Below, piece by piece: positions 57,101 to 63,189 of a stretch of DNA of 64,000 bases. The stretch lies in the NCBI GenBank assembly GCA_014843695.1, contig CM026400.1, positions 44,484,126 to 44,548,125 of the forward strand, written 5' to 3'. The position numbers and the translations under genes are program-made. This stretch comes from Archivesica marissinica. Lineage: Eukaryota > Mollusca > Bivalvia > Venerida > Vesicomyidae. Under the pieces are notes generated by a model. It was not told the origin of the DNA. It saw only the letters and a program-made list of their open reading frames with translations, and made no database searches. The stretch's first letter is position 1, and every line of letters begins with the position of its first letter.

Positions 57101-58088
57101 CAAGTGGGCGGAGCTAAAACGGACAAGGTAGCGCATCCCTCCCATTCCGCTCTAAACAAGCCCTATCTAGTTTTTTCAATATGTTATTGTGTGATTTGTA
57201 TCTCCATTTTGGTTTAGTTTAGTTTCAGTTTAGTTTAATCATATTTTATTGAATTCATCATGATATAATATACAACACAATGTTACAAAAATATAGCTTG
57301 ATAATACAGTCAAACCTGTCTTAAGCAACCAGCCAAGGGAATCACAGAAAGTGGCTGCTTAGCACAGGCAGCTCCTTAATAGAGGTTATATGTATAGTAA
57401 AACAACATATTAGGAATCTGGAAACTGGCTGCTTAATACAGGTTGACTGTTTAATACAGGTGACCACTATCACAGGTTTGACTGTACAAATGGTTTGGGC
57501 CACAAGTTTTAACAACATTAGAAAACGGCCCGCATTTTGGTATCGACTGATCTCGTGAATACGTAATATTAATTTCTTATTTATTATACAGTAATACTCA
57601 GTTTGATATTCGCCAAATTTCCATGACTTAACCCATTCAACACCAAGTAACTGCCATGACATTTTTAGACCAATTAAATTAATAAGAAAATTACATTTGG
57701 ATCAGTTCATTTATCAAAATGCGTAAATTATTTTTTAAAAATTGTAATATTACTGGCAAAAAGTGCAGATCCTGATGAGACGGCTCGTTACGAGCCGGCT
57801 CATCTGGATCTACACTTTTTGTACGCCTATTTAAAGGTCTGTGGTGTTGAAAGGGTTAATACGATTGTATTGTCTGTTTCACTAGGTGGATATATTAACG
57901 GTCGACTGTTTACCAGGAACCAGCTGCAGGACTTCAGTAAACTTCCTTCTCTCGAACTCTTATTGGGGGAGCTAGTCTCCTGTTTGAATGCGTGTGGTGC
58001 TCGCACATCCTCGATGCTGAGTTCACATCAACAAACACTGTCCACAAATCTCCAGCAGTTACACAAACAGAAAAGTGAAGAATCTTAG
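45124..58088 (+). CDS. MRPL10: Mitochondrial ribosomal protein L10 (uL10m), five exons
   Basis: Join of 45124-45154, 48019-48203, 52789-52961, 55798-55934 and 57886-58088: 729 nt, 242 residues plus stop (human protein about 261). Phases agree at all junctions (1, 0, 2, 1). uL10m is the stalk-base protein of the mitochondrial large ribosomal subunit that anchors the L7/L12 stalk. The N-terminus (MATPLKLARQ, then RAIPRMLVNHVRYVHKARK) is basic and lacks acids, as a mitochondrial import signal should be. Landmarks: ILPKPP after the presequence, LLREFRKLLATSEMIVVCHR for the first helix-strand of the L10 fold, PLGGYINGR across the last intron, and KLPSLELLLGELVSCL, matching the vertebrate [16 protein letters not shown]. 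Nothing essential appears missing. No polyadenylation signal is visible before the array ends at 60345. Confidence 0.92.
45341..45996 (-). repeat. SINE-B copy split by a SINE-H dimer, with 12-bp target duplication
   Basis: Outer element: 45353-45498 (inverted SINE-B tail and body) and 45938-45984 (inverted head, 'ctgtgctatcgcgacttcat'). 'catgcaatttta' occurs at both ends (45341-45352 and 45985-45996). The inside is the SINE-H pair. All lies in MRPL10 intron 1. Confidence 0.85.
45499..45936 (-). repeat. SINE-H dimer with complete tRNA-like cloverleaf
   Basis: Two units of about 240 bp. On the minus strand each starts with 'gcccggctagctcagttggt' ... 'gtgggttcgagtcccacgtc'. The heads (45595-45672, 45835-45909) fold as a full cloverleaf with paired acceptor, D, anticodon and T arms; the loop 'ctagtgt' gives anticodon AGT (Thr). 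Then comes 'cgctctttctttgcatggtc' and 'atcctcgtcgccatt' (plus-strand sense). The pairing makes a genuine tRNA gene conceivable, but two copies with a shared body argue for a SINE. Confidence 0.75.
46118..46573. mobile_element. Long-TIR (~100 bp) DNA element
   Basis: 46130-46232 ('cacgatttacccaaatctac' ... 'atgctatgtatggccatatt') is inverted at 46463-46565 ('aatatggccatacatagcat' ... 'gatttgggtaaatcgtg'). 'cccaacact' flanks both sides (46123-46131 and 46562-46570 region), a 9-bp candidate target duplication as in Mutator-type elements. Non-coding. In MRPL10 intron 1. Confidence 0.65.
46574..46934. other. Intronic sequence, no clear feature
   Basis: 'gtaggggaggccattccaga' and a G run at 46791-46798. 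No exon seen; possibly the 3' end of an unrecognised retroelement. Confidence 0.3.
46935..47500 (+). repeat. SINE-H copies interrupted by SINE-B
   Basis: 46935-46967 ('ttgaagtgaccatgcaaaga') is a SINE-H piece, 46974-47225 a SINE-B in plus orientation ('ggaagtcgtgacagtggtag' to 'caagctaaaataaattatat'), and 47226-47500 resumes SINE-H ('ggtaacccgacgtatggttt') and continues into a second SINE-H head ('gctcagccaattgagctagc'). Confidence 0.7.
47517..47655 (-). repeat. SINE-B copy, tail missing
   Basis: 'tggaatttaaatgccttgcc', 'cgcagctcgaactcggggac' and 'cactgcgctatcatgacttc'. Confidence 0.75.
47720..47972 (+). repeat. SINE-D copy, full length
   Basis: 'gcctctgtggtcgagtggtt' (A box), 'gtcacgggttcgagccccgc' (B box), 'cagtttcttacggaggttgg', 'ccgctggagcctgcccagga', and tail 'ggtgctgatgcaggcgtaaa'. 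The head, with a long variable region, looks like a Leu/Ser-type tRNA. Its 3' end is 46 bp before MRPL10 exon 2. Confidence 0.85.
48019..48203 (+). CDS. MRPL10: MRPL10 exon 2
   Basis: Acceptor 'catttgtataacag', donor GAAGAG|GTACCG (usable but not ideal); 185 nt, phase 1 to 0. It encodes AIPRMLVNHVRYVHKARK, the 'VRYGSKA'-like end of the import signal, then MERRVFEAITKPILPKPP, corresponding to 'QRQKLMAVTEYIPPKPA' of the human protein. Confidence 0.88.
48243..48566. repeat. Minisatellite, 21-bp unit, ~15 copies
   Basis: Unit 'gggtcagataatgggcacgg'+'t'. It starts 40 bp after the exon 2 donor. The first units match 'gggtgggtcagaaaagggg'+'cagggt' of element K at 56883, so the array grew from an element K copy. 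The period of 21 gives long frames that are not genes. Confidence 0.93.
48567..48652 (+). repeat. Element K segment
   Basis: 'gggtctgaaagaagcaggct'+'gcattttaagccacgatgag' corresponds to 'cagggtgcattttgagccgc'+'aatgagatg' at 56905. The element continues into the duplicated block. Confidence 0.6.
48966..49237 (-). repeat. SINE-A copy (in duplication copy 1)
   Basis: 'taaagtgtttgtttattata' to 'cactgtgtcacggagatg', with the inverted B box 'cgagattcgaaccttcaacc'. Confidence 0.85.
49276..49458. mobile_element. CAGTC-MITE (in duplication copy 1)
   Basis: 'agtcaaacctgtgttaatgg' to 'gcttaagacaggattgactg', with TA either side; single internal module. Confidence 0.7.
49851..50122 (-). repeat. SINE-A copy (in duplication copy 2)
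   Basis: Identical by eye to 48966-49237. Confidence 0.85.
50161..50343. mobile_element. CAGTC-MITE (in duplication copy 2)
   Basis: Identical by eye to 49276-49458. Confidence 0.7.
50381..50623. mobile_element. TTAA-MITE with TTTCCTTCATAGA termini
   Basis: 'ttaaccctttccttcataga' and 'tctatgaaggaaagggttaa' form a perfect 20-bp inverted pair; 243 bp. Its first 41 bp are repeated at 49497-49537 by the tandem duplication. Confidence 0.85.
50640..51000. repeat. Imperfect direct duplication, ~190-bp period
   Basis: 'cccgacttcgtcccttgggg' ... 'tccagtaagatacactggcc' at 50648-50736 recurs as 'ccctgacttcgccctctggg' ... 'tctagtaagatacactggcc' at 50837-50938. Function unknown. Confidence 0.65.
51018..51249. 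mobile_element. TTAA-MITE, TTTCAACACC family
   Basis: 'ttaacccattcaacaccaag' to 'tgtggtgttgaaagggttaa'; inverted relative of 4014-4256, same orientation as 57628-57859. Confidence 0.8.
51250..51445. repeat. Short imperfect direct repeat, ~85-bp period
   Basis: 'tctcacttctcccaaaaatt'+'ctgacctaagatgaaccctg' recurs as 'tctcacttctcccaaacatt'+'atgacctagaatgagccctg'. Confidence 0.6.
51446..51712 (+). repeat. SINE-D copy, full length
   Basis: Reference copy: 'cctccgtggtcgagtggtta', 'gtcacgggttcgagccccgc', 'ggttggtgcacccaagtact', 'gatatagcccaaaatggtgc'. Confidence 0.88.
51952..52788. repeat. Minisatellite, ~36-bp unit, ~24 copies, ending in a splice acceptor
   Basis: Unit 'tacattatttcattatgagt'+'acatattcaggtagac', with shorter units lacking 'acattatt'. 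The last unit reads 'tctacattatttcag' and its final AG is the acceptor of MRPL10 exon 3. The period of 36 gives open frames that are not genes. Confidence 0.95.
52789..52961 (+). CDS. MRPL10: MRPL10 exon 3 (L10 fold core)
   Basis: 173 nt, phase 0 to 2, donor ATGCG|GTTAGT. It encodes KNLYEEFLLREFRKLLATSE then MIVVCHRLPCTN, DLKLKGMKLSILNNKHM. Human MRPL10 has '[20 protein letters not shown]' and 'HKILMKVFPNQVLK' in the same order. Confidence 0.9.
52962..53147. other. Start of MRPL10 intron 3
   Basis: Single-copy AT-rich sequence without recognised feature. Confidence 0.3.
53148..53222 (-). repeat. SINE-F fragment
   Basis: 'gtttaaagtcgcaccaacag'+'cgtggtcatatatcaactat' and 'ttattggtggaggaagacac'; interrupted by the SINE-B that follows. 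Confidence 0.6.
53236..53478 (+). repeat. SINE-B copy, full length
   Basis: 'ggaagtcatgatagcgcagt', 'ccggagttcgagcctcgctg' and 'gagagtgattaatataagtt'. It sits in a SINE-F ('agacaccagatggatgg' before, 'ccccagatggacgg' after), with 'ccagatgga' on both sides as likely target duplication. Confidence 0.85.
53613..54288. mobile_element. hAT-like non-autonomous element with ~140-bp TIRs
   Basis: Left arm 53613-53752 ('cacagtgattcgacacgttt' ...) is inverted at 54150-54288 ('... aaacgtgccgaatccctgtg') over about 140 bp at roughly 90% identity by eye. Flanked by 'gatgagac' (53605-53612) and 'aatgagac' (54289-54296), a 7 of 8 match to an 8-bp target duplication. Contains a smaller foldback at 53764-53846 ('cgttctgattggattat' inverted). 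Reading frames of about 60-70 residues in it lack known domains. Confidence 0.75.
54403..54645 (+). repeat. SINE-D copy with internal deletions
   Basis: 'gcctctctgtggttcagtgg', 'gtcacaggtttgagccccgc' and 'ggtgctgatgaaggcgtaaa'; about 30 bp lost in the body. Confidence 0.8.
54703..54985. mobile_element. CAGTC-MITE relative with tandem module
   Basis: 'taaaacctatgttagtggtc' to 'gacaggtttcactgta'. The module 'acctctattaagcagccaac'+'ctgtgttagtggtc' is repeated four times in a row. Termini are more decayed than in other copies. Confidence 0.65.
55140..55440 (-). repeat. Possible LTR remnant with primer-binding-site-like motif
   Basis: On the minus strand 'tggcgcccaacagcgggaac' (about 55138-55157) directly follows '...gccacaat', as a primer-binding site follows an LTR. 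The plus-strand side begins 'tgtggcaagaaaacaaatac'. No second LTR or coding part is visible. Compare 30788. Confidence 0.35.
55563..55752 (+). repeat. SINE-D copy with head deletion
   Basis: 'cgcctccgtggtcaagcggt'+'taaggtcgctgact', then jumps to 'agttggcaatttcttacgga'; the B box is deleted. It ends about 45 bp before MRPL10 exon 4. Confidence 0.8.
55798..55934 (+). CDS. MRPL10: MRPL10 exon 4
   Basis: Acceptor 'ttggtatgttcacag', donor CATTAG|GTAAGT; 137 nt, phase 2 to 1. It encodes SLIEDTDKANLAYLLTGDNL then LLITSPDVKPKEVWNVLKK and YADILPLG. Human: '[20 protein letters not shown]' and 'LRTVPFLPLLGG'. Confidence 0.9.
55985..56689. mobile_element. DNA element with ATTCGAATA-rich inverted ends (tentative)
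   Basis: 'taggtgcgaat'-like ends: 'agggatggcaacgaatagcg'+'...ccgaatattcgg' at the left, 'cgaatattcgaatactggaa' and 'gagcgaatattcgtatatag' at the right. The interior is non-coding. Probably hAT-type, truncated at the right by a SINE-D tail. Confidence 0.4.
56690..56756 (+). repeat. SINE-D tail fragment
   Basis: 'aggtaaactgcccgccagtg'+'atatagcccaaaatggtgct'+'gatgcaggcgtaaaacccga'. Confidence 0.75.
56883..57160 (+). repeat. Element K (dispersed repeat)
   Basis: 'gggtgggtcagaaaaggggc'+'agggtgcattttgagccgca', 'tatgcccgcctaaaggcatc'+'tgttgaggc', and 'cattccgctctaaacaagcc'. It aligns, diverged, with 48545-48765, which has 'cctcccgaaggcacctgtta' and 'cattccgccttagaaaacag'. Class unknown. Confidence 0.6.
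57215..57540 (-). repeat. LINE 3' UTR copy split by a CAGTC-MITE
   Basis: 'gtttaatcatattttattga'+'attcatcatgatataatata' before and 'caaatggtttgggccacaag'+'ttttaacaacattagaaaac' after the MITE; compare the uninterrupted 43018-43160. Confidence 0.7.
57307..57484. mobile_element. CAGTC-MITE nested in LINE 3' UTR
   Basis: 'cagtcaaacctgtcttaagc' to 'ccactatcacaggtttgact'+'g', with TA either side (57305-57306 and 57485-57486). The empty site at 43018-43160 has a single TA at this point. Confidence 0.85.
57628..57859. mobile_element. TTAA-MITE ending 26 bp before MRPL10 exon 5
   Basis: 'ttaacccattcaacaccaag' to 'tgtggtgttgaaagggttaa'; 232 bp, same family and orientation as 51018-51249. The remaining intron end is 'tacgattgtattgtctgttt'+'cactag'. 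Confidence 0.85.
57886..58088 (+). CDS. MRPL10: MRPL10 exon 5 (C-terminus and stop)
   Basis: Acceptor 'gtattgtctgtttcactag'; 203 nt including TAG at 58086. It encodes GYINGRLFTRNQLQDFSKLP then SLELLLGELVSCLNACGART and ends LQQLHKQKSEES. The human counterpart has '[20 protein letters not shown]' and ends the fold with 'LTTLLDQYIREQR'. The stop codon is the TAG of 'cttagcattgag', the core of the array that follows. Confidence 0.92.
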
Positions 58089-60345
58089 CATTGAGGTGTG
58101 ATAACAACTTAGCATTGAGATGTGATAACTTAGCATTGAGGTGTGATAACAACTTAGCATTGAGATGTGATAACTTAGTATTGAGATGGGATGATAACTT
58201 AGCATTGAGATGGGATAACTTAGCATTGAGATGGGATAACTTAGCATTGAGATGGGATAACTTAGCATTGAGGTGTGATAACTTAGCATTGAGATGGGAT
58301 AACTTAGCATTGAGATGGGATAACTTAGCATTGAGATGGGATAACTTAGCATTGAGATGGGATGATAACTTAGCATTGAGGTGTGATAACAACTTAGCAT
58401 TGAGATGTGATAACTTAGCATTGAGATGGGATAACTTAGCATTGAGGTGTGATAACTTAGCATTGAGATGGGATAACTTAGCATTGAGATGGGATAACTT
58501 AGCATTGAGATGGGATAACTTAGCATTGAGATGGGATGATAACTTAGCATTGAGGTGTGATAACAACTTAGCATTGAGATGTGATAACTTAGCATTGAGA
58601 TGGGATAACTTAGCATTGAGGTGTGATAACTTAGCATTGAGATGGGATAACTTAGCATTGAGATGGGATAACTTAGCATTGAGATGGGATAACTTAGCAT
58701 TGAGATGGGATGATAACTTAGCATTGAGGTGTGATAACAACTTAGCATTGAGATGTGATAACTTAGCATTGAGATGGGATAACTTAGCATTGAGGTGTGA
58801 TAACTTAGCATTGAGATGGGATAACTTAGCATTGAGATGGGATAACTTAGCATTGAGATGGGATAACTTAGCATTGAGATGGGATGATAACTTAGCATTG
58901 AGGTGTGATAACAACTTAGCATTGAGATGTGATAACTTAGCATTGAGGTGTGATAACAACTTAGCATTGAGGTGTGATAACAACTTAGCATTGAGATGTG
59001 ATAACTTAGTATTGAGATGGGATGATAACTTAGCATTGAGGTGTGATAACAACTTAGCATTGAGATGTGATAACTTAGCATTGAGATGGGATAACTTAGC
59101 ATTGAGATGGGATAACTTAGCATTGAGATGTGATGATAACTTAACATTGAGATGGGATAACTTAGCATTGAGATGTGATGATAACTTAACATTGAGATGG
59201 GATAACTTAGCATTGAGATGTGACGACAACTTAGTATTGAGATGGGATAACTTAGCATTGAGATGGGATAACTTAGCATTGAGATGGGATAACTTAGCAT
59301 TGAGATGTGATAACAACTTAGCATTGAGATGGGATGATAACTTAGCATTGAGATGGGATAACTTAGCATTGAGATGTGATAACAACTTAGCATTGAGATG
59401 TGGTGATAACTTAGCATTGAGATGGGATAACTTAGCATTGAGATGGGATAACTTAGCATTGAGATGTGATAACAACTTAGCATTGAGATGGGATAACTTA
59501 GCATTGAGATGGGATAATAACTTAGCATTGAGATGGGATAACAACTTAGCATTGAGATGTGGTGATAACTTAGCATTGAGATGTGATAACAACTTAGCAT
59601 TGAGATGGGATGACAACTTAGCATTGAGATGTGGTGATAACTTAGCATTGAGATGTGGTGACAACTTAGCATTGAGATGTGATGACAACTTACCATTGAG
59701 ATGTGATGACAACTTACCATTGAGATGTGATGACAACTTAGCATTGAGATGTGATGACAACTTAGCATTGAGATGGGATAACAACTTAGCATTGAGATGT
59801 GATGACAATTTAGCATTGAGATGGGATAACTTAGCATTGAGATGGGATGACAACTTAGCATTGAGATGGGATGACAACTTAGCATTGAGATGTGATGACA
59901 ACTTACCATTGAGATGTGATAACAACTTACCATTGAGATGTGATGACAACTTAGCATTGAGATGGGATAACAACTTAGCATTGAGATGTGATGACAACTT
60001 AGCATTGAGATGGGATAACTTAGCATTGAGATGGGATGACAACTTAGCATTGAGATGGGATGACAACTTAGCATTGAGATGTGATGACAACTTACCATTG
60101 AGATGTGATGACAACTTACCATTGAGATGTGATGACAACTTACCATTGAGATGTGATGACAACTTACCATTGAGATGTGATGACAACTTACCATTGAGAT
60201 GTGATGACAACTTACCATTGAGATGTGATGACAACTTACCATTGAGATAACAACTTACCATTGAGATGTGATGACAACTTACCATTGAGATGTGATGACA
60301 ACTTACCATTGAGATAACAACTTACCATTGAGATGTGATGACAAC
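58085..60345. repeat. Minisatellite, 21/24-bp unit, ~100 copies, with 174-bp higher-order repeat
   Basis: Unit 'aacttagcattgagatggga'+'t' (21) and versions with an extra 'aac', 'gat' or 'gac' (24). From about 58187 to 58900 an eight-unit block of 174 bp recurs ('gatgataacttagcattgag' at 58361, 58535, 58709, 58883). The right half has a different variant ('gacaacttaccattgagatg'). Because periods are multiples of 3 and lack stops, three frames stay open for over 700 codons; none is a gene. Confidence 0.96.
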
Positions 60346-60589
60346 TGGATGCAACCGAATACAAGCAGTTGTATTTACTGTTAAGCGGTGATACATTACA
60401 ATGTATGGCTTGAGTTAAGGGGGAAGTAGCTAGCCTCCCTGATCTGCTTCCCTTTTCCCTATTGTTTGAATGTATAGCGAGACCACAAACTTCACCCCTT
60501 GCATGCCCTAAGCATGACAAAGTGTGCGTTATACATGATAGTGTGTTATACATCGATAGCGCATTATGCATCGATAAATAGAGGATATT
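60346..60589. other. Possible MRPL10 3' flank
   Basis: Non-repeat sequence after the array, with 'catcgataaatagagg' near 60570. No clear polyadenylation signal and no exon. Confidence 0.3.
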
Positions 60590-60721
60590 TGTTTGTTTTG
60601 AGTGAATATATCTCACTGAGAAGTGAGAAAATATGAACATTTTCTCACTGAGAAGTGAGAAAATATGAACATTTTCTCACTTCGAGGTGAGATATATTCC
60701 ATATTCACTCAAAACAAACAC
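60590..60721. repeat. Long palindrome
   Basis: 'tgtttgttttgagtgaatat'+'atctcactgagaagtgagaa' is inverted as 'ttctcacttcgaggtgagat'+'atattccatattcactcaaa'+'acaaaca'. The central 'atgaacattttctcactgag'+'aagtgagaaaat' is present twice. Confidence 0.75.
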
Positions 60722-61195
60722 ATTTTATTTTATGCTAATTGGTGAAAAACAAACGCAAAATGAAGAAATTAAAATAGTTGGCCGTCGTGTTTTTGCGCGG
60801 ATGAATACATCGACGACTATACGTCGTGAGTCGATACACAAATCTGCCGCCATCCTGAATTTAAAGTTGAATCGAGGAAAAATACATGAAAACATTTATT
60901 GGATTTATTGTTAACATTTCGCCTTTGATTTGTTTCGTAACAAAAACAATAATGCAGGTAAATAGTAAATTGAAGCCAGGTAAACGGTGAAAATTAAATG
61001 ACACGTGTCTAAGCATTTAAAGGGAGAGTAATAGTGCAAGTATAGTGTATTGGGAAGGGAGATAATTAAAAAAAGTAGTCTGGCAAAATACAATGAGTGA
61101 TATGCAGTGAGTGATATGGATTATATCTCACTGATAGAACACTGTATTTCATCAATTAGCATACACTGTATTTCATCAATTAGCATAAAATAAAT
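60722..61195. mobile_element. Element with TIR ATTTTATGCTAATTGGTGAAA
   Basis: 'attttattttatgctaattg'+'gtgaaa' at the left is inverted as 'tttcatcaattagcataaaa'+'taaat' at the right, where the end is doubled (61148-61167, 61172-61192). The 75-residue plus-strand frame inside has no known domain. Confidence 0.55.
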
Positions 61196-61224
61196 ACGGT
61201 ATTTTTTTAATTTCTCATTCACTA

Positions 61225-61558
61225 TTAACTCTGCATGCTGGGTAAAATAAAGGCTATAAATAATTTAAATAATTATAATCTTTGACTGTTATTTTATCCA
61301 GGGATCGCAAGTTCGATCCCCCGTCTGACCATAATAAAATTAACAGTCTTTCAGAGGTGTCGGTGCTTTACATCGTGCACGTAAAAGAACCAGAGGAGAC
61401 TCTGGAATGGGTCTCTGTCTGTATCATTGCACTATCGTCCAAAAATCTAAAAAATGACTAATCTCTCCAGGAGGCGTCGTTCATATGGGCAACCGCGACG
61501 ATAAATAAACGTAAAACACACACACTGTTATTTGCACCGCAAGCGTGCAAGGAGTTAA
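61225..61558. mobile_element. TTAA-MITE split by SINE-C
   Basis: 'ttaactctgcatgctgggta' and 'accgcaagcgtgcaaggagt'+'taa' are the two ends; family of 3822-3991. The SINE-C inside is flanked by the direct repeat 'ctgttattt' (61286-61294 and 61525-61533). Confidence 0.85.
61295..61524 (+). repeat. 5'-truncated SINE-C nested in MITE
   Basis: 'tatccagggatcgcaagttc'+'gatcccccgtctgacc' to 'aaataaacgtaaaacacaca'. About 35 bp of the body ('atgggacgttaaaccgaggt') is deleted. Confidence 0.85.
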
Positions 61559-61615
61559 TTGTGAGAAGTTGACACTTTGTTGTTTGGTTGCATATGGCGA
61601 GATATATAAATGCGT

Positions 61616-61775
61616 AGAAGACGCCATCAGCTTATGGAAGGTCAGTGGTTCTGTCCAGGTGTCCCATCGTATCTCAAATACTGCTAGTGGAGACACCCAG
61701 CGTCTTCCTCCACTAATAATAGCTGCAGTCGCCGTTTGACCTAAGCTGTTTGTGCGACTTTTAACCACAATAGTA
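61616..61775 (+). repeat. SINE-F copy, opposite orientation
   Basis: 'agacgccatcagcttatgga'+'aggtcagtggttctgtccag' and 'cagtcgccgtttgacctaag'+'ctgtttgtgcgacttttaac' are the complements of the SINE-F body segments. Confidence 0.6.
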
Positions 61776-62380
61776 CTGCAGCAATCCTGAGCTAACACAG
61801 GGCCTGAGGGCGACCGGCACCCAATTTACCACATAGGTTTGAGTATACAAAATTGTTTGTTAGGGTCTCTAGTATATGCAACTGCAAGTTGCAGTTGCCA
61901 ATGCTGTGGTACATTATTTTTATTGCACGTTTTCTGCACCCACCTATTTCCATTTTGGGTTAAAAATGTAAAATTGTAAAAATGTAGCGTGTAAGTTGCT
62001 ATTAATGTTAGTTTGTATTCTAGTAATTAATGAAATGTTCATATTATATAATACCACTATACATCATATAAACATACACTACAAATATTTAAGATTTTAT
62101 AATTGAAAAGTCTGACAAATGTACCATTTTAGAGGTCAGCATTCCCCACCCACTGAAATTTCAACATATGGCTTTTGATGAAAACATCATGTAGTGTTAT
62201 ACAATAGGATATAAACTTGATTTTGCTGCTATTTTCAGGAATAGGTATGTATGCTGATCATAAATTATGCTGCATGACTTGAGGTACCATTGTTAAAGTT
62301 CTATTTTTCACGATATTGTAACCTACACTAACGGCCGTTTTCCCTAGAATTTCAGATATATCGTAACGCAAGAGCATATA
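61776..62380. other. No feature recognised
   Basis: AT-rich single-copy-looking sequence. No exon with acceptable splice sites and no known repeat. Confidence 0.3.
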
Positions 62381-62571
62381 CAGTCAACATCCGTTATGTC
62401 GAATTCCGTCGGACCGAACAACATACTTCGACATAACCGAAGTTTGACTTAACGAAATTCGATATAAATGGAGCCAGTTATATGTAAAATGATAGTGTCT
62501 GTAACGGGACTTTGATCCGACTTCGAGATAACCGGAGAATTCGACACGACTGACATAACGGATGTAGACTG
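62381..62571. mobile_element. TA-flanked MITE, 'ATCCGTTATGTC' family
   Basis: 'cagtcaacatccgttatgtc' and 'gacataacggatgtagactg' inverted. It shares 'gataaccggagaattcgaca'-type interior with 30927-31122. Confidence 0.75.
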
Positions 62572-62699
62572 CATAGATGTGGTATACCTACTACAGCTGA
62601 GGTATTTATATAGCAACATGTTGGTTAGTAACTTAGTGTCTAGAATATGTAACAGTATACTACACTATCGATAGTCCTGGTAAATAACATCTATACAAG

Positions 62700-62748
62700 A
62701 TGGCGTCCAAGATGGATGCCAAAATGGAACAACTATTGGCATATATCG
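62700..62748 (+). CDS. Possible first coding exon of an unknown gene
   Basis: 'acaag ATGGCGTCC' is a good start context. It encodes MASKMDAKMEQLLAYI plus one base before G|GTAATA. Upstream 40-110 bp holds 'ctatcgatag', a TATCGATA-type palindrome found in some animal promoters. No second exon was found before the window ends, so this may be chance. Confidence 0.3.
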
Positions 62749-62819
62749 GTAATAATAGTAGACTGTAATTATTGACTTCTGGTTTCATTTGTTATTGCAA
62801 CTTAATGCCACTTGATTAT

Positions 62820-62935
62820 CAATTAATCAACATGATTTTGCTAAAATTACATTTATCCTAATAACAGTAAAAACAATGGGTTCCAACTAAAAGGACCAAT
62901 ATACATTTTGGGATTTGTTATTGCAAGATAATGCC
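62820..62935 (+). repeat. Element J fragment
   Basis: 'aatcaacatgattttgctaa'+'aattacatttatcctaataa'+'cagtaaaaacaatgggttcc' matches 5497-5590. Confidence 0.55.
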
Positions 62936-63189
62936 AAACAAATTAATATACTATGATAATAACAACTGTGACATGATAATAACACTAGGATGTCGGTAGT
63001 TATAGCTTGTCTGTGGAGTAATGCTATCTTACTAATTAATCGTCCGTGTCACTCTCATTTTGACCAAAAGCATATGTACACATTCATTTCTCTATTTGAT
63101 CTGTGACTTGCTGGTACGTGCAATAATTAGTACATGGTTGCTTATCAGCGGCACACACACTTGCCATTACAGAGCTAGCACACGTGTAC
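62936..63189. other. No feature recognised
   Basis: No exon or known repeat. Confidence 0.3.

Noticed and set aside
57934..60309. Open reading frames of 791, 727 and 719 codons in three frames
   Set aside because: All are translations of the 21/24-bp array, whose period is a multiple of 3 and has no stop. Three overlapping frames on both strands cannot all be genes, and MRPL10's stop lies at the array start.
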